This document shows, piece after piece, positions 12,518-24,984 of a stretch of 64,000 nt of DNA. A program made the translations under genes and the position numbers. The notes under the pieces were generated by a model. The model saw only the letters and a list, made by a program, of their open reading frames with translations. It searched no databases and was not told the DNA's origin. How positions within the stretch are numbered: the stretch's first letter is position 1; each line of letters starts with the position of its first letter. The stretch comes from Mytilus edulis (Eukaryota > Mollusca > Bivalvia > Mytilida > Mytilidae), in contig NC_092350.1 of the NCBI RefSeq assembly GCF_963676685.1, positions 41,139,373 to 41,203,372 on the forward strand, read 5' to 3'.

Positions 12518-12564
12518 AGCGTCACTGCTGAGTCTTATGTAGACGAAACGCGCGTCTGGCGTAC
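12518..12564 (+). ncRNA. Hammerhead motif HH3, core mutated (solo copy)
   Basis: Plus strand: AGCGUCA, then CUGCUGA instead of CUGAUGA (A6 to C), stem II GUCU/AGAC, GAAA, minimal stem III, GUC, UGGCGUAC. The A6 change should abolish or greatly reduce cleavage. The usual tail (AAATTATAATCC.TGTACCTTTGAT) follows to about 12600, with no element body, so this is a solo insert. Confidence 0.7.
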
Positions 12565-12708
12565 TAAATTATAATCCTTGTACCTTTGATGACTATTTTT
12601 TCAAAGTTTTTTTATAATCTGGCATTTCTATTGAAATTTACAGATTAAAATAAAATAACATTTGTCACAGAAGCCCTGACATTATGGTATATTTTCCTAC
12701 GTTAATGT

Positions 12709-13153
12709 AGAATGAAATTCAAAACAGTGTGGCTGTGGCCATTGATTGACACATTAAATTCATCCATTGACTGGGACAATTTAGGTGAACGTTTGTATGT
12801 AACGACCACTGCTCACTATGTACTTTTTAAAGACACTTAAACTGTGGGGTCACCAAAGGTTCTCAACACCTTAATAAAGTAATTCGAAAAACTAATCAGA
12901 AATAACACGATGTTTTGATTTATATCAATTATATAAATCAAAACATAAAGGTTATTCCTGATTAATTTTTTGAATTATTTTATAATTAAAGGCGTTAAGA
13001 AACCTTTGGTGACCCCACAGTTTAAATGTCTATCGTAGGTACGTCGTGGACAGTGGTTGTTACAGACAAACGTTCATGTAAATTGTCCCAGTCAACGGAT
13101 GAATTTAATGTGTCTAGCAATGGCCACAGCCACACTGTTTTGAATTTAATTCT
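12709..13153. repeat. Inverted-repeat (MITE or foldback-like) element, about 445 bp
   Basis: Two arms of about 200 bp are inverted: AAATTCAAAACAGTGTGGCT at 12715-12734 mirrors AGCCACACTGTTTTGAATTT at 13127-13146, and CTGTGGGGTCACCAAAGGTT at 12842-12861 mirrors AACCTTTGGTGACCCCACAG. The centre is GTTTTGATTTATA / TATAAATCAAAAC near 12912-12944. No clear target duplication was seen. Confidence 0.8.
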
Positions 13154-13390
13154 ATTTTTAATTCAGAGTTTAACAGCTATTAAATTATCTGTGAAATGCA
13201 ATATTGTTTGAGACTGTGAATTTACTTGTAATCTTTTAAGTTTGAATAGTTGACAATACTATCACAAATTTGAAGTGAATCGCTGTCAGAAATTATTGAT
13301 AGTTTGTAAACATTGGGATAACTCACGGTGAATCTATTATAACAGTTCAAACAAAATTAGTGAGGAAAAATTTACATGAATAAGGATATA

Positions 13391-13708
13391 ACATTTCAAT
13401 ATCTATATTGCATAGTACATTTTACCTTTCGTGGCCTTAATTACATGACACCATACTATTTTAAGATGCAGGAATATATATACGTATTTAGATATGTCAG
13501 ATTCTTTTAGACGGACTAACCACTTTGAAAACCTCATGCACAGTATATTACATTTCAATGGCTATATTGCATAGTACATTTCATCTTTTCGTGGCCTTCA
13601 TTATGCCATCATACTAAAATAAGATGTACGAATATATATACGTACTTAGAAAGGTTAGATTCTTTTAGACTGAGCAAACACTTTGAAAATCTCATGCACA
13701 GTCTATAA
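13391..13708 (+). repeat. Tandem repeat, two units of about 159 bp
   Basis: ACATTTCAAT...CTATATTGCATAGTACATTT starts at 13391 and again at 13550. Both units end in a CTCATGCACAGT.TAT sequence. Similarity is about 85 percent by eye. It is noncoding. Confidence 0.75.
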
Positions 13709-13805
13709 CACGTACTGGTCAAACATTTTGAAAAAAAACCTTATTGATACGCAATTGAATTGTGCATGTATGAAGGATTACACGTCTACTTAGTCCTGAA
13801 TCTAA

Positions 13806-14196
13806 GAGTGCATTTCTTTCTAACACATACGGTGCAAACGGCTAAGCGCGCACATATTTTGATCATTTTGTTTCTAGCATACGCTTGAAAAAGTTAACAT
13901 AAACTTTGACAAACTATACACTCGTTAAAAATGCGTCTACAGTTTGTCGTTCATCGTTTGTTAGTACAAACGCTACATTTGTTTCCAGCTTCAACCTGAT
14001 TTAACTATGTATTTGTTTCTACTTTTTTAATAAGTCTGTTTACCAACAACATGTGCATGCATTATTGAAAGTTCAAACAGGGTCAGTAAACACTGATTAA
14101 ACGATGTATTTGTTTCTACTTTTGTAGCGTTTAGAAAACAATCACTAACGCCACACAACGTTTACAAAAGTTTGGTTAGAAAGAAATGCACTCTAA
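13806..14196. repeat. MITE-like element with terminal inverted repeats
   Basis: AGAGTGCATTTCTTTCTAAC (13806-13825) is mirrored by GTTAGAAAGAAATGCACTCT (about 14176-14195), and TAGTACAAACGCTACATTTG-type sequence recurs inside. The element is about 390 bp with no coding capacity. The flanking bases could form a TA target duplication, which is not informative alone. Confidence 0.65.
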
Positions 14197-15230
14197 AACG
14201 TGTGGTTGAACAGATGCTTAACGATGGCCTAAGCTCATCCATTCAATAATTGACTTACATTTCGTTTGTTTTTAATGTAGGACTGTGTTTACAAAATCGA
14301 TATGAATAATGCATGCATATTTTACCACTAAATTAGTATTCACAAATAACTTCAACTTGAACAAAAATACATCTGAAGTTTAAAAATCGTGTTTACTAGA
14401 TATTGACATTAACGTCAACGTTAACAGCACAATAAACAATGCTTACCTCCAGAAATGTTTACTGAAATTAGTATACTCTGTAGTTGGGTGTGTGTTTCTT
14501 GTCAAACAGCAGTACTTACTATACTTTGTATGGAAGATCACTAAGATCAAATGTATGATAACTTGCTTCTTGTCAATGAAAAGGTGGAGAAGGTATACCA
14601 TGGCCAAAATCTGGTCTCTTTACTTAAAAAAATAAATAATTGAAAACTGTCTATACTAGGGGCAATTAAGAGCTTGACCTATTGTCACATTTGAATAGGC
14701 GAAAGTTAAGATTCTAAAGAATTCTTAAACCCAGTCCGATGTTCCCAACGCTGTCACAAATCAAACACATTGTGGTTAATTTTCTTTCTAAAGTGTTTTA
14801 GTTGTCGAAGGAAGTTTGTGCTGAAGCCAGGTCATACATGTCAATAGTCGATAATTTTTCTAGTCTCGACGCATTTTTAAACATAAAATTTATTGTATTC
14901 AGTTGTTTATAAGTCTGATGGAAAATGATAATAATATGAATGTCAGTAAAAGCAAATACGTGGCTCAATAATAAAAAAAATGTAACACTAGCTCTTCCAT
15001 GTATGGGTCATGTTCAGATTGTTTTATTTCAAATTGCATCTATAAATTATAATTTTTTTCTTGACTAAAAGTCAATTCAAATTTTAGATACATTTTACAG
15101 CTTTCAACATAATGTGTAATTCAAAATCATCAGGGCCACACAAACTTAAGGGTATGAGTATTTGGGAAAATTCAATTGAAAACATATAAGAGTATTGAAT
15201 GCACATAATAGTAACGGTACCAATTTTAAT

Positions 15231-15274
15231 GCACCAGATGCGCATTTTAACAATTATTTCTCTACAGTGATGGT
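15231..15274 (-). ncRNA. Degenerate hammerhead motif HH4 (AUC class, solo)
   Basis: The minus strand keeps stem I, the AUGCGCAU stem III and the AUC/UGGUGC cleavage region. The core reads CUGUAGA (A6 to U) and AAAA in place of GAAA (G12 to A), and stem II is weakened. It is inactive by prediction. The preceding 15212-15230 (AACGGTACCAATTTTAAT) is the usual tail of the AUC class. Confidence 0.65.
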
Positions 15275-16339
15275 CCAGGTCAAAAAAATGAAAATCCACA
15301 ACTTTTAATTTTTTTGAGAACAGTAAAATTGGTTTTATTGTCCAAGGCAGTACGCAGACACTTATATATAAAAACATGAGATGTGGTATGACTGCCAATG
15401 AGAAACAATCCACCGAAGTACGAAGTTTTTGTCTCAGATTTTACACAGTATCATTGTCAACTACACCACATATCTATAGTTGTTACAATGATAAATTATG
15501 GTCCCATAAGGCTATTTGAAGCAAATAAAATGCTTGGTACTGCATTGTCAATTTTGAATATTTGATTTACACTTATTTCACAATTTTATTGCTATTTAGA
15601 GATAAAGAGAAACAAATAAAGACAAAAATGTGTCAAACATAGCTCATATCTTAACAGAAGATTTACTTCTGATATCATAAATTACTTATCATACTTTTAA
15701 GTAGACCACTTGACAAAAACCTTAGATAATACAGTATTTATAATGTAAAATAACAATATGATCGATGACCGAGCGGGATCTTCATGATGAAATGGGGAAT
15801 ACAGTATATAAATCTGTCATGTGAAACTCGTTTTGTAGGAGTATATATTTACGCGGATATAGTTCCTTAATTGTGAGTATAAAATATAGGTTTTTCTAAA
15901 TCGATTTGATGGCGTTTACTTCAGTAAACAAGTGGGTACCAAATGAACATAAATGCAATGTTCAGACCTTTTGTGCGATGCTCTGTTTCATTTTGTTTCG
16001 CAGTTCTCATGTAGATCTTTAAGTTTAGGCAAAACTTTGGAGGTCAATATAACAAACTTTGATAACCGTTCTTAGAAAAAGGACACATATGGTTACAGTT
16101 GCTTCAGTGAATCGGATCAAAATGGTTTCAAGTGTCTACAACGAAATGACGGACGCACAGAAAAAAAAGTTCACATAAGGTTTTGACCAGTAAATCTAAA
16201 TCAGTTACCAGACAGGCAGGAAGTAAAACATAGGCTTTAGAGTTTATGATATGGTATTCATGTAAAACTAACATAATTCATAAACTATCATACCAATCAA
16301 CATAAATTTGTATATAAGCTCCATGTGTCATTCGAAATA

Positions 16340-16560
16340 TATGTGTTTCTGTGCCCCATTTATGGGCATTATGTTTTCTGGTCCTTGCGTCCGTTCGTCC
16401 GTCCGTTCGTTCGTTCGAAACTTAGTACACATGTTCCTTGTGATATGATCTTTCTAATGTTAATGCCAAATTAGAGTTTTTATCCCATTTTCATGGTCCA
16501 CTGAACATATAAAATGGTAGTGCGGATTGGGCATCCGTGTACAATGGACACATTCTTGCT
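16340..16560 (+). repeat. Interspersed repeat with GTCCGTTCGT microsatellite
   Basis: CCCCATTTATGGGCATTATG, then a run of CCGT/TCGT units (16390-16420), then GTACACATGTTCC and GTGCGGATTGGGCATCCG. It occurs in reverse complement at 30970-31240 with the same order of blocks. Confidence 0.7.
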
Positions 16561-17279
16561 CTCCCTCTGAAAATAAACATGTCTAAAGTATCTGTTCATG
16601 ATAGATTACAAATATTATTATGAGCCCTTGTTTCTGTCAAGAACAAATACTTCAATACGTCGTTTTACTGTAAACACTATTCTAGAATATTTCTTCAATT
16701 TAGAATATAATCATAGAGTAACCTCTACTCAATGACATCACAGAGCATGATTTGAATAAATAAAGTTATACTTTATAAAGCTCTTCATAGCTTTATTGAC
16801 AGATCTGTATTGTTGTGTTAATTTCTTTTTAAACAAAATTGAAAAAATAGAACTAAACATGGAAAAACTACAAATAATTTAAAGGTTATATCTGAATTAA
16901 CTATAGAAAATCTTGTTAAGATCATTCAATATCGAAAATGAGAACATGTGATGAAATTAATCAAGTTACAATCATCGAGATTTTTATAAACGAATAACAA
17001 ATACCGTATATCTGTATAAGTGTTATGAAGAATAGATTTGATATGATCCTTTAAACATATTAATACAAATAGAGCTTCACAACTAACTTTGTTGATATCT
17101 ATTTGGATTTTTTTAAAGATATAAATTTAATCAAATTGGTCTACAGATTTTCTATTTAAGCTAGGGGCAACACGACGATTGCATTTGGTTTAAGTTTACC
17201 ATGCATACAAAACCAATGTCAGTATTTTTCATTTGAGATTCATACTTTGTGATTCACTTTTTTGTCTTGATGTGAATCA

Positions 17280-17480
17280 TTTTGTTTTAAATCATGTCGT
17301 TAGTTTACTCGAATGAATTGTTTCAAATTGTTTCATGTCAAGACCTTTTATAGCCGACTACACGGTATGCAATTTTGTCATTGTTGAAGGCCTTACAGTT
17401 GCATATACATGTACTTGCTTAAATCAACATTATTTGAACTTTGATCGATAGCTGTGTCATTATCGATCATACCTCATCTC
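17280..17480 (+). repeat. Interspersed family M1, diverged copy
   Basis: ATGTCGTTAGTTTACTCG, GACCTTTTATAGCCGACTAC and GAAGGCCTTACAGTTG match the middle of the 59925-60290 copy. Confidence 0.6.
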
Positions 17481-19304
17481 CTTATTTTTATATCATTTAA
17501 TTTGGGCGACTGTTCTCAAACTGGTAATTGTCAATAATATTTTCACACAACCATAGGACTTCAATGGTCGTTACAAAATGACAATTACCATATAGTTATC
17601 GGGTATACTAATTTGACATAAAAAAATCAAACCTCGCAGATAGATGATTAAGACAATTGTATTACGAAGTAGTATGTGTTAAATGATATATTGAAACATA
17701 AGCCAATGAACTGTTAGACTATTTAATTTCTGTCATCAACTCATTTATACATGTATGAGTTCCAGTTATTATTAAATATGAACAATATTGCAATATTTAT
17801 TAGTTAAAAAATAGTCAGAACAGCGATTTTTTGTAATTGTCAGTTAAATATTGATATTGCCACTTGAGAATTAGTTCGGTATGTTTGTTATTTTACTTTT
17901 AAAACTTGAATTGGACTGGCATTCGCGAGAAAACATTTATATACAAGTACCTAACGATCATGTTTAATAATTATTTGAAATCATAAAGTGTAACTACATT
18001 GAATTGAGATGAATACAGCCATATTTTTAATATTGCATTCGGAAAGAAAAGTATAACAGCTTAGTTATGTTGCAATGAAGTGACACTGAGAGCTATTGAG
18101 TTCATAGGACGATTTGATTCACGGAACACAGAATTTAAATCTCTCATAAATAGGAAAGTAATTGAACGACACCTTCAATACATTTTAATTGCAGATCTCC
18201 TGCCTGGCTAGTATAATCACAGTACACACTTTTTTATTAGATAGTTCTGAAGTAAGATTTGATATACAAACATAGACATGACATGCGACTGTCTTTATGG
18301 ACAAATATGAGAAAATAAATGATGTAGTTTAGATAGCAACCTCGATAACAGGTAGGACAAGATAAACATTAACTATAATTACTATGTTATGAATGTGGCA
18401 GGTGCAGTGGTAAATGTAATTGATTGATTTTTTTTTTTAGTGAATTCGAATTTCAATGCGTACAGTCATGTACATAACTTACAAAAAAGGAATTTGTTAG
18501 TGACCGTACTTTGACCTATAATGGTTTTCTTTTACAAATTGTGACTTGAATGGAGAGTTGTCTCATTGACACTCATACCACATCTTCTTATATCTATTGC
18601 TATAATTGTTACTTTATGGGAAATACTATTCCAGAACAGGTATCAATTTTGTTTTTGGTTATAAATTGAGTATACGTATGTGACATATAATATTTCCGAG
18701 TTTGTTATTAAATCCATTAGTTTGACTCTCAAAATCTTTTCATTCAAGTTGTTCGAGTTATTAAAAAAAATCGTACGTTTTCTATTTCATAATGTTTAAA
18801 AAAAACAAAAAAAAACAAACAAACTTAAAAGACATTATATTGATACTAGTAATCAGTATGATTGTTGTTTTGAACGTAGCAAATAGAATTATTTGGGTGT
18901 CAAAATTTAATCTCATATAATTAGAGCATCATTAATACAAAAGACTGTCTATAGAGTAGTCTAGGCGAGCAAGTTAAAAATACGAGCTAACGTAAGTTTA
19001 TGTGAATCGGTCATAGTTTTGGATTGTGTTCCATATATACAAAGATTACTACATGCATACCTATATACATCAATGTAGTTTATATGTATCTAATGACCGT
19101 GTTTTTAAGCTAGAAATGTAATTATTTATCGTTTGAAAAAAAAAATATTTGCAAAGAGCGATGAGAAGATTGAATTTTGCCCTGTAACGAATATGGGTCA
19201 ATTATATATGTCTACATTCGAGAGGTTGAATGCGATTTCAACGTATATACTTTGATTTGTTATGATAATCATGGTAGGGGTTAAACAACTAAATTTTATG
19301 ATAG

Positions 19305-19590
19305 ATGAGCTACGGAACCGTAGTTGCCATGGTCCTACTGATAACTTTTGACAATTTGCGGACCGCAAATTGTCAAAATATATCATAACAGCTACGGACC
19401 TCAAATTGACAAAAAAGAGCATAATAACCATAATAGCTACGGTCCTAAAATTTAACCAAAAAGTAATGACCATAAGAGCTACGGTCCTAAACTTTACCCA
19501 AAAAATAGGGACCATAACAGCTACAGACCTCAAATAATCAAAATATACCATAATGACCATAAACGCTACGGTTCTGTAGCAAGTAATAGA
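19305..19590. repeat. Irregular tandem repeat of about 50-60 bp units
   Basis: The core AGCTACGGTCCTAAA...CCATAA recurs about five times, with variants GACCTCAAAT and CGGTTCTG. Small palindromes, such as GACAATTTGCGGACCGCAAA (19351-19370, with its arm completed by 19375), lie at the left. On the minus strand it is open for 145 codons and reads as a repeating FRTVAXMVI pattern, which looks like translated repeat rather than a gene. Confidence 0.7.
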
Positions 19591-20012
19591 TGCGAATAAA
19601 ATGCAAGCACTGTAAATATCAAGGTGGTTTACCATCGGTTAACCATAAATCCGGGTTGAAGTGTTCTTCGTAAGTACTTATCCTGGTCAAATTTAAGTAC
19701 TTTATATCATTTTCGACAACCTTATAAAAAGAAAGTAAACAATTTTTCTCACTTTTAAAGTTTATGTATTTCATACTTTTTAACGTAAAACGATAAGATG
19801 GCAAATAATAGGGATATAAAAATCGTCCTTTGATACACACATTTAAATACACTTTCGTGTAAACACGCGATCTTAAGAAGATAGAATTCTTTAATTACTC
19901 TTAACTTGCAATTCACATTTGTATGGAAACCAATTGTTAGGGCTGCATAAAGGTATGCTATTATACAACCTTATTAATTATTGAATATTTACCCTACATA
20001 CCTGGGTTTGAC

Positions 20013-20216
20013 TTGAAAACACATTTAATTTCGTTTAAATACATACAACATGGATCAAATGTACGCCCACTTGTTCCTCATATAGATCGAATATTGAAAG
20101 ACCATGTAATTCAAAATGCACAAAATATTATTCGACATTTAGATAACACCCTTATTAATTCAAATCTCACAGACATGTTTGAGATGGGGTGGAAGGGCAC
20201 ATACTTGCCTCATTAA
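20013..20216 (+). other. Unassigned open frame of 67 codons
   Basis: The frame has a fairly protein-like composition (HIDRILKDHVIQNAQNII and DMFEMGWKGTYLP parts), unlike the low-complexity chance ORFs nearby. It could be an exon of the gene at 20.7 kb or an old element, but no clear splice sites or known domain were found. Low confidence. Confidence 0.2.
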
Positions 20217-20722
20217 TAAGCTATTCCACATAGAATTGTAAGTTAGTCGAGGGTTATGTACTTTTACATACTTAATGTTTTATTTATCATATGCTTGTCA
20301 GCAAAAATATACGATGACAATATTACAATCACGAATTTTCTTTACAGTTCTGGTACCGTAAACTATTTAAACTATATACAGCATGGAGATATATTGAGAA
20401 GATGTTGTATGATCATAGAAGTATAGTAGATTGTCAATATACTTCCATGGAATGATTACCAATACTTCAACTCTCCAACAGAAACCAAATGACATAGAAG
20501 TTAAAACAAATTCCGGTAACTGTATGGCCTTCAACAATGAGCAAAACCCATACCACAGAGCAAGCTTTTAAGGGGATCAGAAATAAAAAAAAACTCACAG
20601 CCTGGTTTATGCGAAAAACAAAAACAAATATGATAGGCAGCAATATGAAGATTGTTTAACCGTTATAAATATGTTTTTATTCTCTTGCAGAAAACAAGAA
20701 TATTAGTTTATAGTCTGACAAA

Positions 20723-21577
20723 ATGACATCTCAGCAAGCAAAGGTGAATGAAGCCGATCTGCAGCCAAATGGAAAAGAATCATCGTCCTTGTCGTATATG
20801 CATAATCCACCAAGAATTATGCCTAATTATGGGAAGAGAAAACGCAGCACTCTGCCAAAATCGAACATATCCAGAGTTCTCTTGTATGACAACGCAACAC
20901 AACAACAACAACTGGATGTTAAACTTTCACATATAAAAATAGAACAAAATCGTGTACGACGAATACTCGACTTACACAAACGCTCTTTTCTGTGGAGGCA
21001 GAAAAAACGTCAACAGCACATGGCGGATAATAATATATCATTACCGGACATTCAGCATAATACAAAAGAAAACAGGATACTGAGTAGACTTTCTAGTGAA
21101 TATTCATATAGACCACCAAACGTACAAGCAAGTTCTTTTAATAATAATTCAAGAACTAAAAGTGCATTTTCGGTTTCTGATCTAGAGGTGCTTAAACTTC
21201 CGGAACTCCAAACAAATGGCAAACATGTGATTTTTAAACTGAAAGAGGCGAATGGACAAACGCAAATATTTCATACAATTGATAATGATGGAATATTTTC
21301 AGAATTTGTACCAATGCATTCGTTTTATAACAGAGCATCGGAAGATCCGAGATTTCAAGGACTAGCCGATTCTTTAGCGAGAATTGATATAGAAAGTGAT
21401 GGTTTAAACGAGTTAAGCCCTAGCTACAGAAGTCCAAGATTTTCACGGACGGTACACGTGTTACCGGTGAATACAAAAACTAATGACACTAAAAAATCCG
21501 AAACTATGATTGAAGTAGAAGACCATAATAGTAATCATGAAAATGATCACGAAGAGGATCATGTTGAAGATGATTAA
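20723..21577 (+). CDS. Hypothetical protein, 284 aa, coding region in one exon
   Basis: I do not recognise this protein. The ORF is 284 codons, far longer than chance ORFs in this A+T-rich DNA. A polypyrimidine tract ending in CTCTTGCAG (20681-20690) gives a likely splice acceptor, so the exon would begin at 20691 with 32 bp of 5' UTR. An in-frame TAG at 20711-20713 supports the ATG at 20723, which has A at -3. Visible regions are a basic KRKR cluster at residues 38-41, a QQQQ run near 60-63, a strongly basic and probably helical stretch at about 66-100 rich in K, R, H and Q, a mixed middle, and an acidic histidine-rich tail (last 25 residues, many D, E, H, N). There is no signal peptide and no membrane segment. 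The composition would suit a nuclear or cytoskeletal protein, but that is a guess. At least one noncoding 5' exon probably lies upstream. Confidence 0.75.
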   Translation: MTSQQAKVNEADLQPNGKESSSLSYMHNPPRIMPNYGKRKRSTLPKSNISRVLLYDNATQQQQLDVKLSHIKIEQNRVRRILDLHKRSFLWRQKKRQQHMADNNISLPDIQHNTKENRILSRLSSEYSYRPPNVQASSFNNNSRTKSAFSVSDLEVLKLPELQTNGKHVIFKLKEANGQTQIFHTIDNDGIFSEFVPMHSFYNRASEDPRFQGLADSLARIDIESDGLNELSPSYRSPRFSRTVHVLPVNTKTNDTKKSETMIEVEDHNSNHENDHEEDHVEDD

Positions 21578-21599
21578 CTAACTAGAATTAAAATGCATT

Positions 21600-23980
21600 C
21601 AATAGATAAATTATTATTTATTCCATTCTGACCATCACAGAAAATCGTTATGCCTTCGGAAAACTTTATCAACTTTTCCATTGCTCAAGGTTTGTCCGTG
21701 TTATTTCCAACAAGTTAAGTTTTGATAAAGATGTTTTTCCATATAGAGTTACGATAGATATACAAATCTGAAATTTTTGGTAAAAATACCAGTGAGAAAA
21801 CTCTTCACTAGAGACCAAATTACATGAATGTTAACAAATTAAGGTTATCGTACGGCCTTCCAGAAAACCCTTTATCACATAGTCTGTTATAAAATTTCCT
21901 GAAATGACAAATTTAAATCAATGAATGCGGGGCAAACTTGTACAACAATGATAGAAAATATAAAAAATAAGAAGATGTGGTATGATTGCAAATGGGACAA
22001 CTTTTCACAAGAGACCAAACTGACAGAGAAATTAACAACTATAGTCCACGGTACGGCCTCCAACAATGCGTTAACCAGATACCACAAAAGCCCCCGAAAT
22101 GACAAATGTAAGAATGACAACATAAGAACAAACTGTATAAATCAATTTGAAAAGGAATTTACGCATCAGACCGATACAAAGCAGAAGCACATATAACAAA
22201 AACATACAGTGGAGTCCGACGTGGCAGGGTATTTATACATCACACAATAGACTTTCACTAACACATCTGAGAGTACTCGGTATTACCAACAGCCTGTTAC
22301 TTCAAAGCCAATACTAACCCTTAGGAAAACAGTAATATTTTACAATAAAGAGATAATATTAAGTTACGTACAATTTTCTTGCCATGATTCTCAATGTACT
22401 AAGACTCTCGTCTTTATGTTTACTTTTTCAGTTATATTTATAAGAAATAAATTGTTCAAGTAAGTGAAAACATTTTATTTAAAAAAAAAGTTGTTAAACT
22501 GAATGTGTACTGTTCCGATAACGCCACTTGCAGGTTGCACTTTGTAAATACAACTGTTTCTCAAAACACGCTTCTGTTGGGGAGATCTTGAATATTCATA
22601 GAAAATTAATTTTGTTTACATACTGGTTCCCAGTTATACTTTTTGTGTTCCATTTCACAGAGACATAACTTGGGAGTGTTGCCAGTACTGTAAATATACA
22701 TGTGCATATGGTTTACATTGAAATCTGTGGTAACCTTTCAATTGAGGTAGGGGTAGTTCAGGGCATATAAACGATGAAAATATGCACAGCCCTATATTTT
22801 GACCTTTGAAAAAAAAATTGTGGTGCATATGAACTTTCAATTCTAGGATAAGATTTTTTTCAAAACTTCATAGTAAAAGTGGTACAGTTTTAGCCGCTAA
22901 AGGAGTTCCTATGGGCAATTGCATTGTCAATATTTACAGAAATGCAACCTGTAAAACTCGTGATAAGACTCTTGATAAGACTGTTCTTTTGGTTTCTGTG
23001 GTTGCCGGTCATTAATTTTCTTGTTAATTTTTTGTGAATAAAACCAGTTTAAAATTGTCCGTTTTTAAATTTTTAAATTATAAAGAAAAAAAGGTTTCTC
23101 CTCCTTTATGGAAGTTGACCGCAGATGGATTTGGCTATTTGTAGATGCTATTTTTGTCAATTAGCTCTTCAACTGTTTCGATTATTATACATATATTCGG
23201 CATTGATCGTTCCATATGGAAGAGAATCAATGAAATTATTGAACGTGTTGTTTTCATTTTTTAAGTAGATCGATACGCTTGATTTCAATCGCAATCTTTC
23301 CGTCAAAGTTCTTATTTTTTGTCATCTGTGGGTAACCGTTTATTAGGTAAAAAAATCTTCGTCAGTATGTTGAGCTAAGGGATGAATATTTTGGGAATAA
23401 CTTCTTAATGGCTGCTTTGAAACCTTTTTTTAAAATGATAGAATTGATAATATGTATACTTGAAGGCAGGATTATATTAAGTGCATGTATATGAGAATAA
23501 ATACAAGAAATATTTTAAAGCAGTCCAAATTACTTTATGACACAGGGATCCAGTTTATCCATATAACGTTTAGATTACTTTATTAATGACGTGCACATTT
23601 ATAACCCGAGGGATTGGAGACATATAAGGGCCTTTTTCAAAAAATGTGGATTTTCTTGTACAATCAATATTTCTGAAAAAGTGTAAATATTTTTATCCAA
23701 TTTTTAGATACACAATTTAGTTTTTGGTGTGTGTAACAAGTTCCAGCAAATTCAATATGACATTTAGCTACAGAAATTGCTTCCAGTGGGTTTCAAAGGG
23801 TCCAAAAACCCCAAAATTGCTTGTACGAAATTGAAAAACTAGTCTTTTTTAATACCCAGCGGAAATTATTATTTTTCTTTTGTTATTATAAATATATAGG
23901 TATCACTGCAGGTATGTATACACAAATACAGGGAATTATTAGATTGTATTAGCATTTTTTTTTACTTTTCATTTCGTACT
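21600..23980. other. No gene seen downstream of the 284-aa gene
   Basis: The first part presumably holds the 3' UTR of the 284-aa gene; an ATTAAA at 21588 is probably too close to the stop to be its polyadenylation signal. Two M1 pieces follow at 21785-22105, then unassigned A+T-rich DNA. Confidence 0.5.
21785..22105 (-). repeat. Interspersed family M1, two adjacent reverse copies
   Basis: The pieces 21785-21870 (with ATCGTACGGCCTTCCAG) and 21960-22105 (with AAGATGTGGTATGATTGCAA and ACGGTACGGCCTCCAACAAT) are both reverse copies of the right half of M1. The 91-codon ORF across the second is repeat translation. Confidence 0.65.
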
Positions 23981-23988
23981 TAAAAAAA

Positions 23989-24586
23989 TGTCAACTACAT
24001 AACACAAATGAAATAATGTTGCCAATAAACAACTGATTATATCCCTTGTAACTAAGGAAGTGCTCTCTACTTACTCTTCATTCTCTGATGACGTGCTTAA
24101 AGTTACAGGATGACATCATTGATTAATTTCATTATAGATTAGTTTTGGTGAGTACAAATTACTCCGTAATTTTATTCTATGTCAACTTTGTAACGGCAAA
24201 AACATTGATAAATTTTGTCATAAATATTTTTTTTTACATAAATCATTCAAAGTCTATAATACTGACTCTAATTCAATAAAAACCTTTTATCTGGTAGTAT
24301 TAGGGTCAGGAAAAACATCCAAAAACCACAAATAGGTCAACTACATAACGGTCAACTACATAACGCAGTGAATCGTTATGTAGTTGACAAAAAGCGTTAT
24401 GTAGTTGACAATGCTGAATTAAATTCTTTTTAAAATATGTTTCTAAAAAGTGTTATTTTAACATGTTTAACTGTTTTGAAAAAAGTGTGATGATTTTTAT
24501 GGAAATATATATAAAGCAAAATGTAAATATTATTAAAAAAAAATTAGGGACCGAAACTAAATCCGTTATGTAGTTGACATATGTCC
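23989..24586. repeat. Dispersed GTCAACTACATAAC / GTTATGTAGTTGAC boxes
   Basis: The 14-base box occurs three times in forward orientation (about 23990, 24337, 24352) and three times inverted (about 24375, 24399, 24567), symmetrically around about 24366. The inner four form a hairpin. Weak outer similarity (CAAAAAATGTGGAT near 23636 and ATCCACATTTTTTG near 24744) suggests that the boxes belong to a larger inverted-repeat element of about 1.1 kb. Confidence 0.7.
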
Positions 24587-24984
24587 CATACTTGTTTCTA
24601 TGTTTTTTTTTTAAATATTTTTGTAGTAGCATTTAAGATTGCATATTTTTATTTCAGGTTGTATTGTTGTTAAACTATTCAATTTCATATATTAAAGTTA
24701 AAAATTGAATATTTTTTTGTATTGTTATTTTACAACTGAAATATCCACATTTTTTGAAAACGACCCATAAACAATACAATACAAATATATACACGATGCT
24801 AAAATTAAAACATATTTTAAAAATATCATATATATAGAATGAAAAAAGTAATAGGAATTATGCAGGTGACTGTGTTGTGTCCACTCTCCTCGGTGCAAAC
24901 GACTTTTTTTTGATTGGAACACTAAGCTGCGTAATATCAAATACAGATAAAAGGACTTGCTTTTTATCTTTTTCAGACAATTTT

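Larger units (their letters stand above)
14200..19190. other. No gene seen apart from listed repeats
   Basis: Contains the degenerate hammerhead at 15231-15274, M1 pieces (15365-15415, 17280-17480, 18545-18600) and the repeat at 16340-16560. The 109-codon minus ORF at 15084-15413 crosses two of these repeats and is not considered a gene. Confidence 0.55.

Noticed and set aside
12518..12564. Considered as an active ribozyme
   Set aside because: The core has C instead of A at position 6 (CUGCUGA), so it is listed only as a decayed copy.
19198..19635. A 145-codon minus-strand ORF with repeated FRTVA and MVI motifs that looks like a membrane protein
   Set aside because: It is the translation of a 50-60 bp irregular tandem repeat and has no gene context or conserved start; the pattern follows the DNA period.
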